Both the position numbers and the translations under genes were made by a program. This document shows positions 11,493 to 24,393 of a stretch of 64,000 nt of DNA, in pieces. The stretch's first letter is position 1; every line of letters starts with the position of its first letter. This DNA comes from Diadema setosum (taxonomy: Eukaryota; Echinodermata; Echinoidea; Diadematoida; Diadematidae): contig NC_092703.1 in NCBI RefSeq assembly GCF_964275005.1, positions 62,001 through 126,000 on the forward strand, read 5' to 3'. The notes under the pieces were generated by a model. That model made no database searches. It was given only the letters and a program-made list of their open reading frames with translations, and was not told the origin of the DNA.

Positions 11493-12042
11493 TCCTTAAC
11501 CTAATCCTAACCCTAAGCCAAATGCCTAACCCTAATCTTTACTCTTACCTTATACCACTAACCAGCAGTAGCCCAGTTCAGTTTGTTGTACTTGGTAGCC
11601 GGGCGGTAATTTTATAATTGCCCTCCTGCCTCGGGGGGGGGGGGGGGGGGGTTATTGCTGTGCTACGCTCCTGCTGGAGAACTGTGCGGTGGGTATGACT
11701 TGCAGAATAATTTACATGTATAGATTCTTCTTATGCAGTATGTAGACGAACCATCCAGTACTAGTACCTAGCCTGACCAGATGCCGCGCTGTGCAACGTC
11801 GACTGGGCTGTGTAGAACCAAGACTCGACCCCCTCTATAGATAGTAGGCCTAATTAGTGTCTACGTACGTCTATATACTAGCAACATTACCTAGCAGTCT
11901 TGGTTCCAATGACACTCGTGACTCCCTGACTGAAGGTGACACAATTTCAATGCTCATGAAGCAATTTCTGCATCATCAACCTGATATTGAAACTTTTATC
12001 TTCAACTTGATGTTTCTTGTTCTAGAAAGGAATAATGCCATC
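11493..12042 (+). promoter_or_regulatory. CEP162: Region upstream of CEP162 (promoter/5' UTR expected here)
   Basis: It contains degenerate CCTAACCCTAA runs (11497-11537), a poly(G) run (11633-11651) and a repeat fragment. TTCTTGTTCTAG at 12014-12025 looks like an acceptor 17 nt before the CEP162 ATG, so the transcription start should be further upstream, on a non-coding exon that I cannot place. Confidence 0.35.
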
Positions 12043-15000
12043 ATGCCCCGGGCCCCAAAACTTTCAAGTCGCGACCTGGATGAAGAATTTGAGCGATTCC
12101 TCAAGGAGGTGAGACACTAATTTTTGATAACCATTTGACTGCACTCCTTTTTAAATTTAGCAAGGAACCTTGTAAAGAGATCAGATCTCTTCCTATTATA
12201 AGATTATTTTGCAGATTCCAACTCTTTATATTTCTCGTTATAGAAATGATATTTACCTTTATATACTGGGAGTCAGAAACCTGATATACAGTAACAAGAT
12301 GATTGTCATTGTTTTTAGGTCCTTCATACAAGGACCAGTTTTGTGCTGATACACCAATATACCCACCTACCAGATTCTTTACTTGGTAGAAAGAAAGTGT
12401 GCTTACTTCAAAGATTGTTGATTTAGTTTCCCCATTGGTACTTCCAGTGACAATATGGGAAAAGTTTGGGAGAACCTAACCTGTCACTTGCCCCTCTGTA
12501 TTTGAGCTCTTGATCAATAAGTTTTGGACTGTCTTGATCCATAGTCACTCTCAGATGACTCCATGGACTTCACTGGCCGCGGAGGGAAGAAAGCAGATGT
12601 GAAGAAGAAGAAGGAGGACTCAACTCCATGGTGGATGAAAGATGATGATGATGATCACTTCAAAATGGGTAGAGGAAAGCAGACATCAAAATCTGACGAT
12701 GCCCCTGCCCAAAGCTCAACACCAAGTAAGTTGATATATAACATTGCCTTCTCTGTATTCACTACTTGTATCTCATCATGGTGGATTTTGTGTACTGATG
12801 ACAGCACAAATTGTTATTCTAGCTTGAAAATGTGTGGGAGCATGTACACACACAATTTTTCCATTCACATTTGCTATATCTTGCATTTCATTTCACACTG
12901 TAATAATTAAAAGCTATGAATGTTTGCTTGGCAGGTGGCATGAAGTGGTTGAAACCCAAGAAGCAGTCGACTCCACTGAGGGAGGTTGAGGAGGAGGAGG
13001 AGGGACTGGATGATGTCATAAAAAAGAAACCATCAGTCAAGGTGAGATCGATAGACTAGAGAGATGATATCAAGGTGTATCGTACTCAGTAAAAAGTGAA
13101 AATAGAATTTAAAAAAAAAAAAGTTTCTGTTTATTTTTGTCATGCATGTAGGTTCTGCCATATAACCTTCGATACCTTTTTTATTTATCAAGATTCATTT
13201 ATTCAGTTATTCAGTGCATGTACGTGACCTGTATATGTGTGTAATTTGTTAACCGTGTGAGCAGAGGAAGTTGAATATTCAGAGTTCTGCAGTTTCATTA
13301 GATTTTATGGTGCATTCAAGATGCCGTTAATGTGAACTATGAGTTCACACAAAGGTTTACAGAATCTCTCATATGTTAGTGGTTGGGGAATGTTCTTCCA
13401 AGATGTTTGTGTAGACATAGTATGTGACAGTGACAAAGTGAATGAAATATCCAGAAATTTTTTTATGATGTCCAGAAAATTGTGTATCTGTATTTCCTTC
13501 CTTTCTCTTCCACCTACCAAGAGTGAAGATAAAGGAAAGTTTGAGAGAAAAGGTGCCGATCCTGGAGCTCAAAGACAGATTAGCAGAGACAGCCTAGAGA
13601 ATGGTGAGTAACAAACAACTCCAGTGCTTTATAAAAGACAGGTGTATTGTATTGCAACTTATACATGTACATGTGAGTGAAAAAAGGTATGATTCTGTGC
13701 TTGTAGTCAAATCGCTTTCATTCACCTTATTTAACCTATCAAATTTTACTTGCATGAAAATGCTTGCTCTCTTTTTCTATGTATTTGTGTGTAAACAGAA
13801 TGTCTGGAATGTAACAGTCCCAATGCAATTAAGCTATATAGCCACTCTAAAATTTCCCTGCCTTCTTTCATGACTTTTTTTCAGCAAGAGTTTTTTGTTG
13901 TGAAATACCAAATTTCCTGTGTAGGCGACCCAATGTTTGAATATGGTGATTGCAACAACTTGTGGTTGTGACCAATGGAGAGAGCAGATCATTTTCCTGT
14001 GTATGCATTTGAAACAGATTTGTGGTGCCAGTGCAAGGATGTGAGGCAGAAATAACACTGTTTACCTTGTGTAAGGATGTCCTGGAACCTGAGAAGAGAT
14101 ACATTGTGCAGGCTGTATTCATATTAAGCTGCCATGTAAAATCTTCCTTCTCTCTCCTTCTGTAGATGATCTTGATGTTAAGATGCAGGACAGTCGGAAG
14201 AGGAGGTAACAGATTTGTTAAACTTTTAAATTGGTACTGTTTTCAGTTTACATTTGTTGGAAGATCTCATCGAGGTAGGCCCTACATGTGTGCGAGTCAT
14301 GTTAATTGTGACAGACCACAAATACAATTGTATATTGATTATGTACATTCCAACAAGTTTTTTGACTGAAGTTAGCAGTCATTCTAGGTGAGAGAGTCAG
14401 GTGTTGACTTCTGAACACTCAAGTCAGTGGATGAGATGGGTCAGATGCCCTTGAGTCTGCGTGCTAACATTACATGTACAAGTGTACCTAGTATGTACAT
14501 ACATGTACACCATATCTATATTATAATATGTTTTATGTGGATTAGAATCAACAAAGAAACATAGACCCTGTTTACAGTGCAGGGCTGGGCCGAGCCCAGG
14601 CCGAGCCACAGCCGAGCCACGGCCGAGCCCGGCCTCAATGGCAGTACTCGGCCCTGCTATTTTGTCCGTTTACAGTGCCGCGCTCAATTCAACCTTTCAA
14701 TATTTTGTCGTAGCGACGCTCCGCTTGTAAACAAACGACTATTATTGGGAGCGCGCTGGTCGCAATTTGGTACCACATTTGGCCTAGTTTGCGTTTACAA
14801 TGAGAAAATGCCAGGCTCGGCCACGGCCGAGCCGCGGCAGAGACTATGTACCTCCAGAGCTTGGCCAAATGCACGGCAGATTTTGGTACCGCATTTGGCC
14901 TTTTGCGCGTTTACGGTGTAATGAAGACCGGGCTGTGCCGCGGCCAGCCATTTCACTCACTGTAAACGGGGTCATGCTATGCTAATTTCTACTGGTAAAA

Positions 15001-18000
15001 TAAAAATTAAAAAATTCTTGCAAAATGCAAATATGTGTTTTGATCTGACAGTTTATAGATTGTTTATTGAATTGACAGTTTTCAGATATTCTCTCCATAG
15101 TGGATGGCCTAATCATCAGGACTCCTGACAGAAACTGTCAATTTTATGTTTGGTTTTTTTTTTTACACTCCCTGGCCCATGAAACAATACAAATTGCTCG
15201 TTATGAGCTTCAGACCCTCCTGATTTAGCAAGCACAATTACTGAAATGGAACAAATTTATTCAACATTCTTTTGTAAAGTGCCTTCCATTCATTTGGTTG
15301 TATAAAGCAGTTGTTGTAGAAATCGCGTTCATAAGATGTTGTGACTCTTCAATACTGTATACTATTCAATCATCATGTTGAAATGCAGCTTTCTCTTCCC
15401 TCATCAATACAGTGGTGTGCTCCCAGAACAAGCCAGTTTTGAGGATACATACAGCCAATCAGGTAGGTTTTTCTGTCCAATACCAATAAAAAATTTACAG
15501 AGTGGATGTACTTTATTGCTGTAATGATGTTTCCATTGCTAATGCTCCTATCACAGGCATGATGCACACAACCTAGCTGTTTGTATTATTTCTCTTTTGT
15601 TTTCTTTTCTTTCTTTTTTTGAAATCATGTTGTGCTTTCTCCTTTTTTCATAAAAGTTCAGGATTTGCAATATGTTCCTGTCAAGTATTCTTTTGGCATT
15701 TAAGTCGGTGCTCTGCTGAACAGTTTTCCTGTTTCTGTCTCCATTTTAAAAGAAAAATACAGTTGTAGCATGTTCATATCGAAGAAATGAATAAAAATTG
15801 TTGTATCTCTAATCTCTATTCATTAAATATCTATCACAAGAAAAATAGCCTTTTCATGGTGTTATTTTCTGTCATTGATCTGTTTTGGTAAATTGTCTCT
15901 TTTTGAATGTCATCTTAGAGCCATCAGGGGGTCTGACGACACCGGGTTCTACCGGTCAGGACCATCTGGGGGGTCTGACCACGCCCGGCTCCACCAGTCA
16001 GGACTATCTGGGGGGTCTGACCACGCCCGGCTCCACCGGACCTGGGGCTGAGACCTTAGAGGAGATGGCAGACAAGGCTCGCTTCTTCAAGGAGCTGGAG
16101 GAGAAAGGAGGCAGCCTTATTGACTACAGCCGTCTGAACCGAGAGGCTGACCTTTCAGGGACCATGGGTACCATGGGAACACTACCATCAGCTTACATGG
16201 GGTAAGGGGTCAACTTGGTATATGTGACCCTGCATCACAATACCAACAAAAAGTCGCCAGATATGGATTTTTAGTTAAGGGCAGATATTGAAAGAGTAGA
16301 TTCTAAGCTTTAGAATGATGCATAACTCAATTCAAATAGACTCTCCTAACCTATCTAAATATTGGAAAGAAAGCACACACTCTGGAAAGGTGTGAACTGA
16401 GAAAAGAGGCTCTGAAGTTAAGGGTCTATTCAAGTTTAATCTTTAGAAACCGTGCTGGCTGCGCGATGAATGGGACAAAAAACAGGATGTAAACCATGGT
16501 AGCAACAACGATGAAGGGATTATCAGATTAAGCTAAAATTAAGCATGCTCAATTAACATATTCTGTCCATAACAAATGCCAACTTTCAAGGTGGTGGCAC
16601 TATCTATTCAAAAGTTATTAGAGTTGAAAGTGAAGGGTGTGCAAAGGATTTTAAAGAAATATAAGGGACCTCTAAAGACGTACCTATTAAATTGCACTAC
16701 TCTACAAAAAAAAGGGTTATGTAAAAGCTGCTGAAAACACACTTTCCAATTTGTTTTATGACCCGAAACTTAAGAATAATGTAGACAAAGAATAGCTTTT
16801 TCAGAAAGTACCGGTATGAAAAACTCAGGATTAACTTGGTTGACCTGTTTCACCTTTTTGAGGTCCTCACGCAAAATCAAGGGCTGCGACTTTGTATTCG
16901 TTTTGTGATGCATGGTCACATATCGTCGCTGGGGTGACAAGACCTTGTATGTGCAATTTTAGTGAAAATGACTTTTTTGGATTAATGGTCAAATAATGGG
17001 TTAAGTGATGTCCTGTCCAAATCCCAACTGTCTTACTCGAAAAATGAAGCCACCACGTCATGTCAAATGAAAGGCTTTCCCATTCGCCACAGTGCTTTGG
17101 CCGCAATGTTTTTTGGCTCTCCTGAACATTTGACATTTTGTAGGTGTCTATACGAGGTCTTGTCGCCCCAGCGACGATATGTTCTGTCCTTCTCCAATGT
17201 CACTAGATGTACTGAACTCTGTTCAGAATGATAAGAAATTGGTTGGAGTGATATGGTGGAGGAAATCACAGAGACCTTTCTTGTTGCAGTTTATGTCCCC
17301 CAAAAAAATGTTCTGATATTATTATTTTTTTTTTATGTGTGTCTATATGTGTGACTTCAGTGTTTCAAGCTGATTGCCAGTTGAATAATTAGAAGCACTC
17401 ATTTTTCACTACTGGTCTGTTCCAGCCTCTAAAATATTTGAATGTGAAATTTTGGTGGCCTAAAATAAAAGGAAATATAAAAAATTATGTTTAATTTTAG
17501 CTGCCCTATCAGGTCACCAAAGGAAAACTTGTTTTTCTTTCTTTCTCTTTTTTAATCTGGTGACCCGACATCATATTTTAGTAGCCCTGTACCACCAGGC
17601 TACTGCTAATGTCAAACCTTGATTATATGTAATGTCTCTGGGTACCATTTTTATTACAATTAGACTAGCTCTGTTCGTATTGAAAGTGGCCTGTAATGCC
17701 ATTGTGCTTATACATGTACTGAGATATTATTCTTCACAATATTCTTTTGTTCTTTGTGTAATTCTACAGGTCTCCTGAGGACACAGGACCTCAAGACAAG
17801 AAGCTTGCAAATTTAGCCAAGGAGGATTCAGGTAGCTTTGAAAGTTCCTCTTTTCCTCTGGATAAAAATAGGCTGTCCTGTATGTCATCAGCAGTTTCTG
17901 TTTGTAATGTTTGGCCATGGAAGGAGTAACCTACAGTTGTACATGTATGTGTGTGATGATCATCTGTTTGATACCATCACTACTGTCATGTGTGGCCCAT

Positions 18001-21000
18001 GTCTCTTATCTATTTCATATAAAAGGGTAGATATGGCATTTTTAGTTTTGACTCCATGTTTCTATAATTCACTTCTTCTTTTCTGTTTGATATCCAGAGC
18101 CTGCAGTTGAGACACCTCCCAAGCCAGCAGTGCAGAATAAAAAGGTATCAATATATTGTGAATTTTACCTTTGTTCATTGTAGATAAAGGCATTTGTGCC
18201 TTGAAGATGGAATATTTAACCCTGTCAAATTGGTTGTACCTAGACAAGATCATAGGTGTATTGTTAGATCATCTCTTTGAGTCGATGTTATCCAGACATA
18301 TTATCCTGGTAAAGTTACTTCTTTCCAAAATATGGAGTCATTATGTGAGTGATCCCAGACAACCGTAGAAGACCTGTGGTGACCAGTATATGTAGCTCTT
18401 GTTAGATTTTAGAGTAAAAGTAATTAGTACATTCAGTATGCTGTATGATGCACTGTGATAAATACTTGACATGTGACTTTGAAAATTCATGATACCAATG
18501 CCCTGTAATAAAAATTGAGTGATATGTGTTGCAGGATTAAAGTTATTTGCTGATGGTACAAAAGTAGCTTTTCCTCAGTGCAAAGAAATTTTCATATCTT
18601 GACAATTTCGGGAAAATGGCAGGTCGTGCATGAACATCTGTTTCATTTTTCCCCTCCAGGGAACGAAAGGGCCAAGCATGTTGTCCAAAGGTAAAGCTTG
18701 CCAGGGGCTACATTATCAACTTGCACATCTATGTTTGTTAATTTGTTTGTTGCTTGTTTGTGTGGTTGTTTTTCAGAGTCATGTATTACTAACAAAGATG
18801 TGACATAATGATATTGTAAGTTATTTGCCTGTATTCTCATGACGCACAGCAGACAAATTCTTACAACTTTTGTTGATTTTATGGACAAATAAATTAGGTA
18901 TCAAATCTTGAAAATTAAAGGGAATGGCTAGTAACTGATCAGTGGGAATGCTGAGGATGATTGTTCCAATTCTTGTGGGATTCATTTAAGAGTGCATTAT
19001 ATGTCTATTGTGTGAAAATTATTTGCTTCAGAATGGTCTCCTATTCAAGTAATGTGCAGTTTAATGCCCTGTCACTGTACAGGCATGCTAGCCTGGAACC
19101 ATTGAACTGCACATTATAGTTGAATATGGGACCATTCTGAAGCAAATAATTTTCACACAACAATAGATATATAATGTACTCTTAAATGAATCCCACAAGA
19201 ATTGGAGCAATCATCCCCGAGCATTCCCACTGATTCCCACTGATCAGTTACTAGCCATCCCCTTTAACATTAGACACTATGTGCTAGAAACTACAAATAT
19301 TAGCATAAGGTAATTTTGCTTTGTACAATTTTCAAAGTTGTTATATCAAAAAATGGCAGTTGAAAAGAGATAGACAAGCATGTCTTGTTATGAAATTGAT
19401 ATTAGACATGTCCATGTGTATGCCTATATCTATTTCAGCAGAGACTGGTGTATCTGCTTTTTATTGTTGCATTTTACATGTCAAGTTTTTGAAACTTTTT
19501 TCCCATCATTGTCCAGTGGCTTTACTGGACACTGCAGACTCTACACTCAGCCCAGTGAAACAACCCCACCCCGGCGCATCCCCACCATCAGGGGGCCAGG
19601 GAGATGCTGCCCCTACCACCCCTGGAGGTTTCTTAGCATCAGGTACAACAGGAAAGGCATTGGAGTCAAGAGGTAAGATTCCATCATACACTTGAAGAAA
19701 ATGCCAGGTTTATTTGTTTATTTGTTTGTTTGTTTGTTTGTTTGTTTTTGTGAGTGTGTGTTTCATTTTATGTAGTGAATTGTATGTACTATATCTGTTC
19801 AATTTTTTCACCTTGCATGACATCAAAGATTGTAAAGCAGAGTGAGAAAATATTTTGCAACTATTTTTCATGGCTTGCTGAGATGATGAAAGACCAGGAT
19901 CTGTGCAGTTTAAGGAGAATACTTGATAGTAATATCGTAGTTGACGTAAAAGAAAAAAGTATTTGATGCCACATTTTAAACTTCTCAAAATTGCACAGAA
20001 ATTCTAGGTAGAGGATGATTCAATGAGGTTGAGTCTTTACTGCAGAGCAGCAGTCAAAATGTGGATTAGTACCAATTTTTTGACTATCTGTATGAAGTTA
20101 GAATCAGGAAACTTTGTTTGGCAGTATTGTTTAAGTTTATTAAACAAGTGAAAACTTCTCAAACTCCTGTTTAATCTTTAGCCATGGGTATATGATGCGA
20201 TGAGTATCTATAGCTCTTAGGGAAATTGCCACATGTGGAAAGCATTAGAATAAGGGGGAGACACAACGTGGATAGATTTCACTGCAGCTGCTAAATAAAC
20301 CAGACTTGGCAAACAGCTCTGTGTGTAAGGCATTCTAAACACTGCTGATTGCTGCTGCCTTGTGACATTACATCAGATATTGATTAAGTTGTATTAAAGA
20401 ATTTTTTTTCCCAGTTCATTTGTACTGATTCTTTTTCTTTACATCAAATTACAATTATAGAGAAGAGGGGGAAAAAGCAATTTACAGTGCACTCCCGTTA
20501 TAATGCACACGGTTATAATGAAATTCCAGTTACAACGAAATAAAAATCCAGGTCGCAAAATTATCGGCTCTAGGCTTTTTTTATTTTTTATTTGTTTGGT
20601 TATAACAAAATTTCGATATAACGAAAGAAAACTGCCGGTCCCAAGGACTTCGTTATAACGGGAGTCCACTGTACTGGCTGCAAGGAAATGAGGCAAAACC
20701 AGAAGGCTGTACAGAATTGTTGTATTTTCATATATATATATTTGCTGTCTTTTTCCATGACTAAGGACTGAGCACTGGTACGACTGGTGAGCTGGAAGCA
20801 CTGCAGGCTATACTGAGGGAAGCAGCAGACACGCCCACTCTCCATCTCCATGACAACATCAATGACTCTGTCACCAAGGCAACCAAAGAGCGCACAGTGG
20901 AGGATATCATAAATGAGGTCAACGAAGGAAGGAGGGCAAGTAGTAAGTTTGATATGAGGATGTATAATCAACACTCAGCTGTGTATTGTGATATTCATGA

Positions 21001-24000
21001 TGTAAATCTGCTGTGGCATTTAAATTATGAAAAACATTAAGCAAAGCAGAACAGAAACCAACAGCAATAAAGACCAGCTGAGAATGGACTTAGAAGTCTG
21101 TAATGTTTATTTTTGTATAGCTCTTTCTTACACAACTTTGTTTGTACTTAGAATGTATAGCATGCATCAGATGTGAAAGCTTGGGACTAATGCAGCTTGA
21201 TGTTATACATACTTGCAGTGTGTAAGAAGTCCAAGAGTGTAGCATAGTGAATCAAATGTGATTTTCAAATGTATCCTGTGCAAAGAGGGCAACAACATTA
21301 TTTGCCTTATTTTGTGATCTATTCTATTGATGACAAAGGTTACTCCATTTTTGTGTTTGTTTATTAAGTGTTGATCTTTTCAACCAAGAATTCATTACAT
21401 GCTGCTATAACTTGGGAAAATGGCCCATTTGCCTCTGTCAGAGTATCTACAGTGCTATCCAAGATGAAACCCTTTTTTTTTTTAATGAGATTTCGACAAA
21501 CATGTCTGCACCTAGAAAAGGCTGCTTGTGGATCTGTTCTAGATTAATGAGCAGTATTGGCCATCAAGCGTTAAAGGCATCCTTTGTTTTCTTTGTAAAA
21601 GAGAGTGTCCATAGACATTAATGACATGACTGGACAATGATTCTCTAAATTTATGGAAATACCTCCTGCAGTGCTCCTTTAACATGTGAGTCTTTCCAAA
21701 GTGGACCCAAAGTTTTCTGATTTTATTTCTCTCTGACAGACCAGGGTCAAGATGGTGTGAGGGGTTTTGACCTCCAGCCGGTCAGTGCTCTGTCCAGTGA
21801 TAATGCGGAGCAGAGAGGTTTTGACCTCCAACCAGCCAATCAGGACAGCCGCCCTGGATCACATGACCAGGAGGGTGACGATGAGGATGAGGGAGTGGAT
21901 GGGACCAGGGGGTTCATGTTGAGCCCTGTGGGTGAGGGACAAGAAATGAGGGGCTTTGCTCTGGAGCCGGCTTCACCAGTCTCCAGGGGATTCGACCTTC
22001 AGCCTGCCACTGTGAGTGGATGACTGTGGTGTGGTTTATTCTAACTTTCAAACATTGCTAGCATGTTCACTTTTCATGAACCATTATAAGGTCAAGTAAA
22101 CAATCTCAGCATGTTATCTTCAGAATACAAGTGATTTTTATGCTGTGATAGAAAACAAACCACATACCCAATGTGGTATTTGGCTAGCATTTGATGTGTG
22201 TGGGAAGTATTTTCAACACATAACTTAGAAACAAATATGCAAATTTGCGAGTATTGTTTGACAGAAGGCATTAATTATTTTAAATGAAATTGACTGTGAT
22301 CCAGAATGTGGTTGAGAAGGGTTTGCAATGGTAGCAGTGGAAATGTTAATGATCACACTGTACAACCTAGACAAGAACCAGTGTATGTACAATGCAAATT
22401 GCATACCACAAATGTATTTCACTGTGAGTGTCTGTGTAATGTGATACAAACACTCTTCTGATTATGACCCCAATGCTTCTGTGTGGTAATAATAAGTCTT
22501 TACATGAAAGGTTTGACAAGTATAAGTTTGAAAGAAAGATATTATTCAGATCAGCAGTTGCGATCTTAACAAATTTTCATTTGTAGAGGGAGACAAACTG
22601 AAGAAACTCAAACCTGAAGTGTAAGTTTTATTGAACAATTTGAAAGGATAAATGGGCAATATGTGTGAATGTGATGACAATCTGAAGACAGGGAATTGAA
22701 AAGTTAAAGACCTGGTAGTGTGGGGAGACTGTGTATTACAAAGGTTGGCCCAATTATTGGGGAAAAATTATGTATAGCTGTGTAATTATGCAGCTTACAT
22801 ACAGCCCAAAAATCTCAACTGGAGTTGAATGTTACTGATGAAAATAGGCTTCAGTGCACATATTCACTGATGGACAATTCTGTTGTATTACGCCTGTCCT
22901 AGTCACAGTTTTCAAGTGAAGATCGATTCAATCTGGCAGGCATGGTTCTCCATGCCCCTGGATCTTAAAAGATGGGGATAAGAATAAAATGTTGCAGTAT
23001 GTATTGTGGATAAACAGTATGAACATATCTTATCTGTGTCAGGCCGAAGACATGGACTCCCTTAGGCCTGAGTTTCAGCTACCCTCCCCAGCCAAGGGGC
23101 AGGGCAAGAGGCGCAGCCCCTCCAAGCCCAAGGGCCGCTATGCTCACATCAGGAGCTCTGGCTACGGGAAACCCAAGTCTGCTGCCAAATCTACATGGTC
23201 ACCTGCTGAAATTGGCAAGCAAAAGGTCAAAGGTTAGCAAATGATATCATCTTTAGAAAGTAATCCTATCATTGTATATTCAATTGCAGTCAGTTTAACA
23301 TTTTCTGTTTTTTGATGCGACATTTGTGTTCAATTATTTAACTTTTTTTGTCCCCGCCGAACGAGTTCAAGCAGGGGACTATGAAACGGGCTCCGTATAC
23401 ATGTACGTGTGTGTGTCCGTGTGTGCGTCCTTGTGTGATCAAAATGTTCAATTTGCTACTTCTCTGTCATTTATGAGCCAATTTTGATTCTGTTTGCTTT
23501 ATATGATAGCGCTACATGGGAGCTTTGAAATTTCTGCACAGAATTTCAGTTGTGACCTTTGACCTTGACCTTTGACCTATATTGTACATTTTGCTTCAAA
23601 ATGCTACTCCTTCGCCATTTCTAACCCGATTTCGATTCCGTTTCCTTTATGTGATGGCACTAGGTGAGGGCTCCAAAACTTTTACACAGAATTTTGACCT
23701 TTGACTTCTTTGACCTTTGACCTTGATTTTTGACCTATATTGTACATTGGCTACAAAATGCTACTCCTTCGCCATTTCTAACGCAATTTTGATTCCGTTT
23801 GCTTTATGTGATGGCACTAGGTGAGGGTTTCAAAACTTCCACCCAGAATTTTGACCTTTGACTTCTTTGACCTTTGACCTTGATTTTTGACCTATATTGT
23901 ACATTTTGCTACAAAATGCTACTCCTTCGCCATTTCTAACCCGATTTCGATTCCGTCTGCTTTATGTGATGGCACTAGGTGAGGGTTTCAAAACTTCCAC

Positions 24001-24393
24001 CCAGAATTTTGACCTTTGACTTCTTTGACCTTTGACCTTGATTTTTGACCTGTATTGTACATTGGCTACAAAGTGCTACTTCCGGCGGGGATATATATTA
24101 CGCACTGCGTAATTTCTACTTTTCCTTGTTTTTGTAGTCAAATGCAGCCCCATGGAGCTGCCCCATGGAGCTGCCCCATGGAGCTGCAAAATATAGATTT
24201 GCATTTCCATGTTGTGTCTGTATGATTCATGTCTGCTGTGGTTTGCTTCTCTTTTTACGCAGGCTCAGAGGTCCCTAAACGTAACGGCCAAGATGACAGG
24301 TCACAGCGCCATCTATTGGCCTCGGTGGAATCCTTTGCCTCGTATCTACAAGAGCAGTTTGGAGACACTCTAAGGAAAACGCCACCTCTGAAG
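12043..24393 (+). CDS. CEP162: CEP162 coding exons 1-16 (N-terminal half)
   Basis: Exons: 12043-12108, 12545-12725, 12935-13041, 13522-13603, 14166-14205, 15413-15462, 15919-16201, 17770-17831, 18098-18144, 18660-18690, 19517-19672, 20766-20942, 21740-22011, 22589-22618, 23043-23232, 24263-24393. Each join keeps one continuous frame. The acceptor of exon 1 (12024-12025, TTCTAG) implies at least one upstream untranslated exon. Exon 2 begins at 12545 (CATAG/TCA), giving SLSDDSMDF at the join. Exon 14 is the weakest: the frame requires acceptor 22588 and donor GTGTAA at 22619, although a better-looking donor (GTAAGT) lies 2 nt further on. Exons 10 and 14 are only about 30 nt. This half is mostly disordered, rich in Pro/Ser/Thr, and carries the two repeat arrays. 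Confidence 0.87.

Noticed and set aside
11497-11537. CCTAACCCTAA runs as a telomere or telomere fusion
   Set aside because: The units are irregular and cover only about 40 bp within an ordinary gene spacer; at most a degenerate interstitial tract.
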